Positions 17,451-25,531 of a DNA stretch of 64,000 nt are shown here, piece by piece. Every line of letters begins with the position of its first letter. Position 1 is the first letter of the stretch. The translations under genes were made by a program, and so were the position numbers. Under the pieces are notes generated by a model, which worked only from the letters and a program-made list of their open reading frames with translations, was not told the DNA's origin and did not search any database. The DNA comes from Arthrobacter sp. B6 (GTDB lineage Bacteria > Actinomycetota > Actinomycetes > Actinomycetales > Micrococcaceae): NCBI RefSeq assembly GCF_001663775.1, contig NZ_KV467168.1:224420-288419 (forward strand). Direction: 5' to 3'.

Positions 17451-17586
17451 TTGTGCTCCGTGACTTTGATCGATCGCTTGCTGCTCCGACTACCTTAGTG
17501 AACCGGCACGAGGCGGGCGCCGGCGAAACCCCGTCTGCTGCTGCCCGCTCCCCCGTTTAGGAGGAAGGGAAGTCCCGGCGACTTTC

Positions 17587-18417
17587 CTAGTGGCTCACCG
17601 GTACGGCTGACCCGCGCAGGGCGCCCGAGAAGGCGTCCCGGAACGATTCCAGGGCGGCGGTTGAATCCTCTTTGGCCCAGGCCTCCATGGCGACGACTCC
17701 CACGTATCCAATGTCCGCCAAAGCCTTGGCAACGGCAGGGTATGCAATTTCGCCGGTGCCGGGTTCGAACCGGCCGGGAACGTCGGCGACCTGAATTTCT
17801 CCAATCAGCGGCAGTGCCCGGGTGACCAGCTCAATCAGGTTTCCCTCGCCAATCTGTGCGTGGTAAAGGTCCAGGTTCAGGCGCAGGAACGGGCTGCCTA
17901 CGGCCTCAACGAGAGCAATGGTCTCCCACGCTTTTGCGAACGGGGTGCCGGGATGATCGACGGCCGTGTTGAGGTTTTCAAGCGTGAAGATGCGGTTGTA
18001 CTTCTGGCCCAGATCGGCAACCCGCTTCAGAGTGTCAGTCGCACGCACCCAATCCGGTCCACTCGTCGACTCCCTTGGACGGACAGGAAGACCCTTGCCG
18101 TCCAGGCCGCCGCCGTGGAGGTTCAGCCGCGGGGAATCAAGCACCTCTGCCGCCTGCAGAGACTCTTCGGCGGTCGCCAGCAGTTCCTTGGCCCCGTCTT
18201 CCTCAATCAAGTCACCGCGGATGTAACCGGTCATGGAGGCGAACGTCGCTCCAGTGCCTGCCAGCCCCTTCAGATCTTTAGCCGTCCAGTCCCAAATTTC
18301 GACCTGAAATCCCAGGGAATCTATCTTTCTGACGCGCTCCTCGAAAGGTAGGTCAGTGAACAACATCTCCGCTGACGCAGCCAGGGTAATGCCGTTTGGG
18401 TTGAGCGCAACACTCAT
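17587..18417 (-). CDS. Hydroxypyruvate-isomerase-like TIM-barrel protein
   Basis: About 276 residues from ATG 18417, which follows GGAGG; a longer frame to 18477 is unsupported. It shows the Hyi layout: ANAEMLFTDLP-like opening (ASAEMLFTDLPFEERV), FTLENLN (Glu), LNLDLYHAQIGEGN (Asp), GEIQVADVPGRFEPGTGEI (Gln ligand) and VVAMEAW (Glu). Hyi enzymes interconvert hydroxypyruvate and tartronate semialdehyde; in iol clusters relatives are often called IolH or IolI and may act on keto-inositols or keto-acids. It is first in the minus arm and divergent from the tautomerase gene. With iolB lost, it is one candidate for an aldose-ketose isomerisation here. Confidence 0.82.
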   Translation of the reverse strand: MSVALNPNGITLAASAEMLFTDLPFEERVRKIDSLGFQVEIWDWTAKDLKGLAGTGATFASMTGYIRGDLIEEDGAKELLATAEESLQAAEVLDSPRLNLHGGGLDGKGLPVRPRESTSGPDWVRATDTLKRVADLGQKYNRIFTLENLNTAVDHPGTPFAKAWETIALVEAVGSPFLRLNLDLYHAQIGEGNLIELVTRALPLIGEIQVADVPGRFEPGTGEIAYPAVAKALADIGYVGVVAMEAWAKEDSTAALESFRDAFSGALRGSAVPVSH

Positions 18418-18491
18418 GCGAGATCCTCCAATATTTCCGGGGCGCCGCCAGTCGCTCTCGACAGGCTCCATCGCCATACTGCACGCCAGAT

Positions 18492-18547
18492 TAGCACGTG
18501 CCAGTACCTCAATCGAAGTACTGGCCCATCGCCACTGTCACGTGCTA
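18492..18547. promoter_or_regulatory. Two inverted CACGTG operators in the iol divergent promoter
   Basis: TAGCACGTGCCA at 18492-18503 and, on the other strand, TAGCACGTGACA (18536-18547) agree at 11 of 12 positions. Their centres are 44 bases apart. The central CG within a palindrome is typical of LacI-family sites. A 7-base inverted repeat (CCAGTAC, 18501-18507; GTACTGG, 18518-18524) lies between. They separate the minus arm (start 18417) from the plus arm (start 18593); the LacI protein of 16350-17450 is the likely binder. Confidence 0.6.
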
Positions 18548-18592
18548 GCCTCGTATTAGTAAGCATGTCAGGACAAATGAAGAGGTGAAGCA

Positions 18593-18997
18593 ATGCCACT
18601 GGTAAGAATCGACGTCAATGAAGGCCGGAACAAAGAGCAGCTCCAGGGCCTGAGCCAAGCCATCCATGACGCGATTCTGGCCGAGTATGGCATCCCCGAA
18701 AGGGACTACTTCCACATCCTGACCGAGCACCCGCAGGGGCAGATCTTCGCGCAGGACGCCGGACTGGGATTTGAACGCTCCCACGATGTCGTGATGATCC
18801 AGATCTTTACCCAGGGCGGACGCAGCCAGGCCGCGAAGCAGTCCCTGTTCGCTGCCGTGGCGGACCGTTTGGGCGAAGTGGGAATCGGAGGCGAGAACGT
18901 CTTCATCGGCTACGTCGAAAACACCCCGGGCGACTGGTCGTTCGGCTTTGGAAAGGCCCAGTACGTCACCGGCGAACTGGCTATACCCAAGAAATGA
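18593..18997 (+). CDS. Tautomerase-family protein in the iol operon
   Basis: 134 residues with the tautomerase N-terminus MPLVRIDVNEGRN; after removal of Met, Pro1 would be the catalytic base as in 4-oxalocrotonate tautomerase. The length equals two fused beta-alpha-beta units, as in the larger tautomerase branch (IFTQGGRSQAAKQSLFAAVA is the second unit's helix). The family moves protons between keto and enol forms. It leads the plus arm, about 100 bases before iolC, and shares the LacI-type promoter. A hairpin at 19001-19040 separates it from iolC. A role in inositol breakdown is inference; a keto-enol step around the IolD or missing IolB reaction is attractive. Confidence 0.85.
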   Translation: MPLVRIDVNEGRNKEQLQGLSQAIHDAILAEYGIPERDYFHILTEHPQGQIFAQDAGLGFERSHDVVMIQIFTQGGRSQAAKQSLFAAVADRLGEVGIGGENVFIGYVENTPGDWSFGFGKAQYVTGELAIPKK

Positions 18998-19000
18998 GCA

Positions 19001-19040
19001 GTACCGCCCGGCCCGCCGTTGGGGGCGGGTCGGGCGGTAC
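19001..19040 (+). terminator. GC-rich hairpin between the tautomerase gene and iolC
   Basis: GTACCGCCCG starts an 18-base arm that pairs at about 16 positions with an arm ending CGGGCGGTAC; the loop is short. There is no T-run, so it more likely tunes expression between genes than ends the transcript. Confidence 0.5.
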
Positions 19041-19098
19041 CCCTTGACGGGAACTTTGCCCCACCCATGACAATCACACAGAAAGGTCCACGATCATC

Positions 19099-20121
19099 GT
19101 GACCCACGAGCTTCTTACGATCGGGCGCATCAGCGTTGATATCTACCCGAACGACACCGGCGTCGGCCTGGAGGACGTGAACTCCTTCGGCAAGTACCTC
19201 GGCGGTTCCCCTGCCAACGTTGCCGTTGCCGCTGCCCGGCACGGCCGTCACGCCGGCGTCATCACCCGCACGGGCAAGGACCCCTTCGGCGTATTCCTGC
19301 GCCGCGAACTGGAAAAGTTCGGTGTTGACGGCTCCTTCGTAGCCCCCGTCGCTGGCCTGCAGACCGCGGTCACCTTCTGCGCGATCAAGCCGGCAACGGA
19401 CGAGTTCCCGCTCTACTTCTACGGCCGCTTCCCCACGGCTCCGGACCTGCAGATCAAGGCTGAGGACCTGGACCTGGACGCGATCCGGGAGGCCGGAATT
19501 TTCTGGTCCACGGTGACGGGCCTGTGCCAGGAGCCGTCCCGCAGCGCGCACATTGCTGCGCACGAGGCACGGCCCCGCACCGGCCTGGCCGAGGGGCAGT
19601 TCACCATCCTGGACCTGGATTACCGGCCGATGTTCTGGGCTTCTGAGGAAGAAGCCCGCGCGGAGGTCGCCAAGATCCTCCCGCACGTCACCGTTGCGAT
19701 CGGCAATGACAAAGAATGCGCCGTCGCCGTCGGTGAGGGCACCCCGGACGAACAGGCGGACCGGCTGCTCGATGCAGGCGTGGAGATCGCCGTCGTCAAG
19801 CTCGGCCCGGAGGGTGTGATGGCCAAGACCCGCACCGAGCGCGTTGTCTCTGCGCCGGTCCCGGTGGATACCCTGAACGGCCTGGGCGCCGGTGATTCCT
19901 TCGGCGGCGCATTCTGCCACGGCCTGCTGTCCGGCTGGCCCCTGGCCCAGGTCCTGGACTACGCCAACGCTGCGGGCGCGATTGTCGCCTCCCGCCTGTC
20001 CTGCGCGGACGCGATGCCGACACCGGACGAGGTCACCTCGCTGCTGGCCGAACGCGGCCGCCCCATCCCCGGTGCTGCACCGGGGACCGCCGAATTTGCC
20101 ACCGAAGGAGCTGCCCTGTGA
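19099..20121 (+). CDS. iolC: 5-dehydro-2-deoxygluconokinase
   Basis: 340 residues, PfkB-type sugar kinase: IGRISVDIYPNDTGVG start, substrate loop GKYLGGSPANVAVAAARHG, and the ATP/catalytic motif LNGLGAGDSFGGAF with the base Asp. The EDVNSFGKYLGGSPANVA pattern is specific to IolC among PfkB kinases. It phosphorylates 2-deoxy-5-keto-gluconate at C6 in the cytoplasm. GTG start at 19099; the ribosome site (AAAGG) is a little distant. The stop overlaps the start of the aldolase gene by four bases, so the kinase and the enzyme using its product are co-translated. Confidence 0.93.
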   Translation: MTHELLTIGRISVDIYPNDTGVGLEDVNSFGKYLGGSPANVAVAAARHGRHAGVITRTGKDPFGVFLRRELEKFGVDGSFVAPVAGLQTAVTFCAIKPATDEFPLYFYGRFPTAPDLQIKAEDLDLDAIREAGIFWSTVTGLCQEPSRSAHIAAHEARPRTGLAEGQFTILDLDYRPMFWASEEEARAEVAKILPHVTVAIGNDKECAVAVGEGTPDEQADRLLDAGVEIAVVKLGPEGVMAKTRTERVVSAPVPVDTLNGLGAGDSFGGAFCHGLLSGWPLAQVLDYANAAGAIVASRLSCADAMPTPDEVTSLLAERGRPIPGAAPGTAEFATEGAAL

Positions 20122-21053
20122 CTCTCACCCCCCTTGCCTCCAACAGCGCAGTTGATGATGACCCGCGCCGTTACGAGCACCTGAGCACCATCCGGCTCGA
20201 AGACCCCGAGGCCGTGGCCCGCGCGGCGAAGGCCCGCCGCCGCCACCCGGGTGGAAAGGCCGGCCGGCAAAACTTCATTGTGGCTGCCGACCACCCGGCC
20301 AGGGGCGCCCTCGCAGTTGGTTCGGATCCTGTGGCGATGGCTGACCGGCGGCAGCTGTTGGACCGGCTGCAGATCGCCCTCGCGAACCCGGCCGTCGACG
20401 GCATCCTGGCCTCCCCGGACATCATGGATGACCTGCTCCTGCTCGGCGCCCTGGACGGCAAGCTGGTCTTCGGTTCGATGAACCGCGGCGGGCTCGCCGG
20501 GCTTGTGAACGAGTTCGATGACCGGTTCACTGGGCACACCGCCGCAGCTCTCGAAGCGCTGGGCGCGGATGGCGGGAAGATGCTGACCCGGATCTGCCTG
20601 GGCGACCCGGACACCGTCGTCACCCTCGAAGCAACGGCTAAGGCCATCGATTCCCTGGCGGAGCGGAAGCTGATCGCCATGGTGGAGCCATTCCTGTCCG
20701 TCCGTGAGAACGGCAGAGTCCGCAACGACCTGTCCACCAACGCGGTGATTAAGTCCATCGGCATCGCCGAAGGCCTGGGTTCCACCAGCGCCTACACCTG
20801 GATGAAGCTTCCGGTGGTGGCGGAGATGGAGCGCGTGATGGCGGCGACCACCATGCCCACCGTCCTCCTGGGCGGGGACCCGGCCGGCAGCCAGGACGAG
20901 GTCTTCGCCACCTGGGGCGCGGCCCTGTCCCTGCCGGGCGTGCAGGGCCTGACCGTCGGCCGTACCCTGCTCTACCCGAATGACGGGGACGTCGCCGGCG
21001 CCGTCGCCGCGGCCGCCTCGTTGCTGCACCACACCACAGAAGCATCGGAGTAA
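20118..21053 (+). CDS. Cgl0159-type (beta/alpha)8 aldolase, probable IolJ analogue
   Basis: 311 residues of the actinobacterial family named after Corynebacterium Cgl0159, which sits beside iolC there too. It shows class I aldolase-like features: FIVAADHPARGALAVG, LVFGSMNRGGLAG, MVEPFL, YTWMKLPVV with a candidate Schiff-base Lys, and TVLLGGDPAG. The fold resembles the class I fructose-bisphosphate/DeoC group. It most likely splits 2-deoxy-5-keto-gluconate 6-phosphate into dihydroxyacetone phosphate and malonate semialdehyde, the step done by IolJ in Bacillus. GTG start overlaps the iolC stop; iolD starts three bases after its stop. The reaction is inferred from context. Confidence 0.85.
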   Translation: MTLTPLASNSAVDDDPRRYEHLSTIRLEDPEAVARAAKARRRHPGGKAGRQNFIVAADHPARGALAVGSDPVAMADRRQLLDRLQIALANPAVDGILASPDIMDDLLLLGALDGKLVFGSMNRGGLAGLVNEFDDRFTGHTAAALEALGADGGKMLTRICLGDPDTVVTLEATAKAIDSLAERKLIAMVEPFLSVRENGRVRNDLSTNAVIKSIGIAEGLGSTSAYTWMKLPVVAEMERVMAATTMPTVLLGGDPAGSQDEVFATWGAALSLPGVQGLTVGRTLLYPNDGDVAGAVAAAASLLHHTTEASE

Positions 21054-21055
21054 CA

Positions 21056-23032
21056 ATGGGAACCACAACAGGAACACGCAGGATGACGGTGGCCCAGGCC
21101 GTCGTTGAATACCTTTCCAGGCAGTACACCGTGGACACGGTGGGCGGTGTGGAGTACCGGGAGCGCCTGATCCCGGGCGCGTTCGGGATTTTCGGGCACG
21201 GCAACGTCGCCGGCGTGGGCCAGGCTCTGAAGCAGTATCAGCAGCTGGACCCGGCGATCATGCCGTACTACCAGGGCCGCAACGAGCAGGCGCAGGTCCC
21301 CCAGGCCGTGGGTTACGCCCGGCACCCCCGCCGCCGCCAGACGTTCGCGGTCAGCACCTCCATTGGGCCGGGTTCCTCGAACCTGCTCACCGGTGCGGCG
21401 CTGGCGACCACCAACAGGCTTCCGGTGCTGTTGCTGCCGTCGGATACGTTCGCCACCCGTGCCGCGGACCCGGTGCTGCAGCAGCTTGAGCAGCCGTACG
21501 CGTACGACCTCACGGTCAATGACGCGTTCCGCCCGTTGTCGAAGTTTTTTGACCGGGTGAACCGGCCCGAGCAGCTGTTCTCGGCGTTCCACCACGGCCT
21601 GCGCGTCCTCACCGACCCGGCCGAGACCGGGGCGGTGACCATTTCGCTGCCGCAGGACGTCCAGGCCGAGGCCTTCGACGTTCCCGAGGAGTTCCTGGCC
21701 GAGCGCGAGTGGCGGATCCGCCGCCCGGACGCCGACGACGCCGACACCGCCCGCGCCATCGAGGCGATCAGGGCGGCGAAGCGGCCGCTGGTTATTGCCG
21801 GCGGCGGCGTCCTCTACGCCTACGCCAACGACGAACTCGCCAGGTTCGCGGAGCTGACAGGCATCCCGGTGGGGAACACCCAGGCCGGTGTCGGCGTCCT
21901 GCCCTGGGACCACGCCCAGTCCCTCGGAGCCATTGGCTCCACGGGCACGACGGCGGCGAACGCCATCGCTGCCGAGGCTGACCTGGTCATCGGCGTCGGC
22001 ACCAGGTATGAGGACTTCACTACCGCGTCCCGGACCGCGTTCCAGAACCCGGACGTGCGCTTCATCAACATCAACGTCGCGGCGATCGATGCGTACAAGC
22101 ACGGCACGCACCTGCCGATCGTCGCTGACGCCCGCAAGGCCCTGGATAAGCTCAACCAGGCCCTGGGCGGCTACCGTGTGGGCGCGGACCTTGAGCAGAC
22201 AATCGCGGCCGAGAAGCAGCGTTGGGACGCCACCGTGGACGAGGCCTTCGACACCCGGTACACGCCGCTGCCGGCGCAGAACGAGATCATCGGCGCCACC
22301 CGCCGGGCCATGGACGATGCCGACGTGGTGGTCTGCGCCGCGGGTTCGCTGCCGGGGGATCTGCACAAGATGTGGCGGGTCCGCGACCCCTTCGGCTACC
22401 ACGTCGAATACGCCTACTCCTGCATGGGCTACGAAATCCCCGGCGGCCTGGGCGTCAAACGCGCAGCGATCGCTGAGGCGAAAAGCACGACGGCGGCAGG
22501 CGGGGAAGGCGCGGAGGTGCGGGACGTCGTCGTGATGGTGGGGGACGGCTCCTACCTGATGATGCACACCGAACTGGTCACCGCCGTCGCCGAACACATC
22601 AAACTGATCGTGGTCCTGATCCAGAACCACGGCTACGCCTCCATCGGCTCCCTGTCCGAGATGCTGGGCTCGCAGCGGTTCGGCACCCGGTACCGCGCCC
22701 TTGACGAGGAGCAGCACAGCTTCGACGAGGGCGAGACCCTGCCCGTCGATCTGGCCCTGAACGCCGAGTCCCTGGGCGTGAAGGTCATCCGGATCGAACC
22801 GGGGGAGAAGGTCATCGCCGAACTCGAACAGGCCATCCGCGACGCGAAAGCCGCCCCCGAGCGGGGCGGTCCCATCCTGATCCACGTCGAATCCGACCCG
22901 CTGCTGGATGCACCGTCCTCCGAATCCTGGTGGGACGTCCCCGTCTCCCAGGTCTCCGAACTTAAATCCACCCAGCAGGCCTTCCAGACCTACACCGACC
23001 ACAAGAGCCGCCAGCGCAAACTGCTCGGCTGA
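21056..23032 (+). CDS. iolD: 3D-trihydroxycyclohexane-1,2-dione hydrolase
   Basis: 658 residues, a thiamine diphosphate enzyme with the three expected domains: the N-terminal part (FGIFGHGNVAGVGQAL, with the activating Glu region QAQVPQAVGYARH), the middle NAD-like domain, and the C-terminal cofactor motif VMVGDGSYLMMHTE to NHGYASIGSLSEMLGSQRFG. Length and the FGHGNVAG opening are characteristic of IolD. It opens the ring of the dione to 5-deoxy-glucuronate, the substrate of IolB, which is missing here. Tightly spaced after the aldolase gene. A very long open frame on the other strand (20972-23191) is a codon-bias shadow. Confidence 0.96.
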   Translation: MGTTTGTRRMTVAQAVVEYLSRQYTVDTVGGVEYRERLIPGAFGIFGHGNVAGVGQALKQYQQLDPAIMPYYQGRNEQAQVPQAVGYARHPRRRQTFAVSTSIGPGSSNLLTGAALATTNRLPVLLLPSDTFATRAADPVLQQLEQPYAYDLTVNDAFRPLSKFFDRVNRPEQLFSAFHHGLRVLTDPAETGAVTISLPQDVQAEAFDVPEEFLAEREWRIRRPDADDADTARAIEAIRAAKRPLVIAGGGVLYAYANDELARFAELTGIPVGNTQAGVGVLPWDHAQSLGAIGSTGTTAANAIAAEADLVIGVGTRYEDFTTASRTAFQNPDVRFININVAAIDAYKHGTHLPIVADARKALDKLNQALGGYRVGADLEQTIAAEKQRWDATVDEAFDTRYTPLPAQNEIIGATRRAMDDADVVVCAAGSLPGDLHKMWRVRDPFGYHVEYAYSCMGYEIPGGLGVKRAAIAEAKSTTAAGGEGAEVRDVVVMVGDGSYLMMHTELVTAVAEHIKLIVVLIQNHGYASIGSLSEMLGSQRFGTRYRALDEEQHSFDEGETLPVDLALNAESLGVKVIRIEPGEKVIAELEQAIRDAKAAPERGGPILIHVESDPLLDAPSSESWWDVPVSQVSELKSTQQAFQTYTDHKSRQRKLLG

Positions 23033-23114
23033 ACCTGCTGGAGGCACCGGGCAGCTTCCGGTGCCTCCAGCAGCCCGGCACACTTTTCCCAGCGACAGAC
23101 CAAGGAAGCCCACC

Positions 23115-24623
23115 ATGTCAACGACGACCACTACCGACATCAACCACTTCATCAACGGCGCCGAAACCGCCGGCGAGGGTGACCGCACCACCCCCGTCTA
23201 CAACCCGGCCACCGGCCAGGTCTCCGCGCAGCTGCAGCTGGCCAACCGCGCCGACCTGGACGCCACCGTCGCCGCCGCCCGCAAAGCCGCCGACACCTGG
23301 GGCGATATTTCCCTGGCCAAGCGCACCGCCGTGCTGTTCAAGTTCCGCGAACTCGTCGCCTCCCACGTCGACGACCTCGCGGCCCTGATCACCGCCGAGC
23401 ACGGCAAGGTCCTCTCCGACGCCAAGGGCGAGATCGGCCGCGGCCTGGAAGTCATCGAATACGCCTGCGGCATCCCCACCCTGCTCAAGGGCGACTACTC
23501 GGACCAGGTCTCCACCGGCATCGACGTCTTCTCCTTCCGCGAACCCCTCGGCGTGGTTGCCGGCATCACCCCGTTCAACTTCCCCGTCATGGTGCCGCTG
23601 TGGATGGCCCCGATGGCCATCGCCACCGGCAACGCCTTCATCCTCAAGCCCTCCGAACGCGACCCCTCCGCCTCCATGCTGCTCGCCAAGCTCTGGAAGG
23701 ACGCCGGACTGCCCGACGGCGTCTTCCAGGTCCTGCACGGCGACAAGGAAACCGTCGACGGGCTCCTGACCCACCCGGACGTGGACGGCATCTCCTTCGT
23801 CGGCTCCACCCCGATCGCCCAATACGTCCACGAAACCGCCACCAGGCACGGCAAAAGGGTCCAGGCCCTGGGTGGGGCGAAGAACCACGCCATCATCCTC
23901 CCCGACGCCGACCTGGACAACGCCGCCGACCACCTCGCCGCCGCCGCGTTCGGCTCCGCAGGCGAACGCTGCATGGCCATCTCCGTCGCCGTCGCCGTCG
24001 GCGACGCCGCGGACCTGATCGTCAAGAAGGTCGAGGAGCGCGCCCTGGCCGTCAAGGTCAACAACGGCACCGCCCCCGACGCCGAAATGGGCCCGGTCAT
24101 CACCCCGGCCTCCAAGGAACGCATCGTGAAGATCGTCACCGAAGCCGAAGCCGCGGGAGCGGCCATGGTGGTGGACGGACGCGACCTCGTAGTCCCCGGC
24201 CACGAAGACGGCTTCTGGGTAGGCCCCACCGTAATCGACCACGTCAAAACCGGAATGACCGCCTACACCGAGGAAATCTTCGGACCCGTCCTGGTTGTGG
24301 TCCGCGTCGACAGCCTGGAAGACGGCATCGCGCTGATCAACGCCAACCCCTACGGCAACGGCACCGCCATCTTCACCTCCTCCGGCGCTGCCGCCCGGAA
24401 GTTCCAGCGCTCCGTCACCGTCGGCATGATCGGCATCAACGTGCCCCTGCCCGTCCCGGTGGCCTACCACTCCTTCGGCGGCTGGAAAGCCTCACTCTTC
24501 GGCGACAAGCACATCTACGGCCCCGAAGGCGTATCCTTCTACACCCGCGGCAAAGTCATCACCTCCCGCTGGCCCGAACCCACCCACGCCTCCGGCGCCT
24601 CCTACAACTTCCCCTCCAACTAA
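23115..24623 (+). CDS. iolA: Methylmalonate/malonate semialdehyde dehydrogenase (acylating)
   Basis: About 502 residues of the aldehyde dehydrogenase superfamily, MmsA/IolA branch: FINGAETAGEGDRTTPVYNP start, PFNFPVMVPLWMAPMAIATG, GSTPIAQYVHETA, and the catalytic GSAGERCMAISVAV with Cys. The Glu base of ordinary aldehyde dehydrogenases is replaced (QALGGAKNH), as expected for this CoA-acylating branch. It turns malonate semialdehyde into acetyl-CoA with NAD and CoA, ending the inositol route. ATG 23115 follows AAGGAAG; upstream in-frame codons run into iolD and are not used. It is last in the plus arm, followed by a hairpin. Confidence 0.95.
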   Translation: MSTTTTTDINHFINGAETAGEGDRTTPVYNPATGQVSAQLQLANRADLDATVAAARKAADTWGDISLAKRTAVLFKFRELVASHVDDLAALITAEHGKVLSDAKGEIGRGLEVIEYACGIPTLLKGDYSDQVSTGIDVFSFREPLGVVAGITPFNFPVMVPLWMAPMAIATGNAFILKPSERDPSASMLLAKLWKDAGLPDGVFQVLHGDKETVDGLLTHPDVDGISFVGSTPIAQYVHETATRHGKRVQALGGAKNHAIILPDADLDNAADHLAAAAFGSAGERCMAISVAVAVGDAADLIVKKVEERALAVKVNNGTAPDAEMGPVITPASKERIVKIVTEAEAAGAAMVVDGRDLVVPGHEDGFWVGPTVIDHVKTGMTAYTEEIFGPVLVVVRVDSLEDGIALINANPYGNGTAIFTSSGAAARKFQRSVTVGMIGINVPLPVPVAYHSFGGWKASLFGDKHIYGPEGVSFYTRGKVITSRWPEPTHASGASYNFPSN

Positions 24624-24630
24624 TTCACCG

Positions 24631-24658
24631 GGGGCTGGCGGCAATGGCTGCCAGCCCC
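24631..24658 (+). terminator. Hairpin after iolA
   Basis: GGGGCTGGC (24631-24639) pairs with GCCAGCCCC (24650-24658) eight bases after the iolA stop, followed by TGCATTTAT. It probably ends the iolC-iolA transcript. Confidence 0.65.
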
Positions 24659-24895
24659 TGCATTTATCCCAACAACCCCAGCCCCCCCAAGGTGCGCAGC
24701 TATGTCGCAGAATCGATCCCCAATCACGAGTCATGCTGCCGGTTTCTTCAGCGTTCAACGCAGTGACTCCGTTCCCGCCGGGCTCACGCAGGAGACTTGG
24801 GAGTGGTGAACAAGCGCTCCGGCTCTATCCGGCTGACCAGAAGAAAAAGCTGAGCGTCATATCGTCCGGATTCGCGACTTCAGTTCTTCCTACCC

Positions 24896-24929
24896 ATGAC
24901 CCGTGCGGGCTAATGCCCGCACGGGTCAT
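24896..24929. repeat. Perfect 15-bp inverted repeat with 4-base loop
   Basis: ATGACCCGTGCGGGC, TAAT, then the exact complement. No T-run on either side. It is either a second bidirectional stop signal or a protein site or palindromic repeat; nothing else in the gap explains it. Confidence 0.6.
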
Positions 24930-25442
24930 CTGCTTAACCGACTCAACGCGCCGCCTGGTGCAACAGGGCGGGGAGCTAAGGCGCCCCAAATTTTGGGTTC
25001 GGCACTGCATGGGCTGTTCCGGGCAGGCATTGCAGGCCTTCGGGAAGGCGGCTGCCCGCCCGCGGTGACACCGCTTGAGCCGCTCTGCCGCACCGTCGCA
25101 GGGCGGCGCGGGCGCCCATCGCCCCTGGACTGGTGATCCAGCTTCATCTCCTTCGGGCTGCCGAGGGCTGGAGGCGTCCCGCCTGGAGAGTATCGACCCG
25201 GCGAACCTGGGCCAAGCTACAAGGAACCTGGGCTTTTCGGCGAAGTCCTGTTGATCGCCAGGTGCGAAGCGGCGCACGTGTCGAGCGAAACCAATTCCTA
25301 TGGGCCAGCATTCAGGGATGCCCTGGAGGACATTCTTTCGCCCCGGACGGTGTTCTCAGCGATGGCAGTACGCGGTAACTGGAGTGCCGCAGCGTAAGCC
25401 CGGCACACAGGAAAGCCAGGTTGGAACTTGGGCTACGAAAAG
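24930..25442. other. Non-coding gap between convergent iol blocks
   Basis: About 510 bases between the iolA side and the ABC transporter side. Several short frames exist on both strands, but none has a ribosome site or a family I can recognise. It may be old gene debris. Confidence 0.4.
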
Positions 25443-25481
25443 ATGCCGCCTGCCAGTGTCATTGACACTTGCAGGCGGCAT
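25443..25481 (-). terminator. Intrinsic terminator of the iolG/ABC operon
   Basis: An 18-base-pair stem with one mismatch (ATGCCGCCTGC on one arm, GCAGGCGGCAT on the other) and a 3-base loop. Read on the minus strand it is followed by CTTTTCG, a short T-run. It lies 50 bases past the ATPase stop and ends the minus-strand operon. Confidence 0.8.
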
Positions 25482-25531
25482 CGGCACTTCATATCCATCA
25501 GGCCTGTGTGGTTGGCGGACAGTGCGGGCTT

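Noticed and set aside
20972-23191. A 739-codon open frame on the minus strand
   Set aside because: It lies fully opposite iolD and its neighbours, reads as a low-complexity Gly/Val/Asp-rich product, and reflects codon bias of the real genes on the plus strand.
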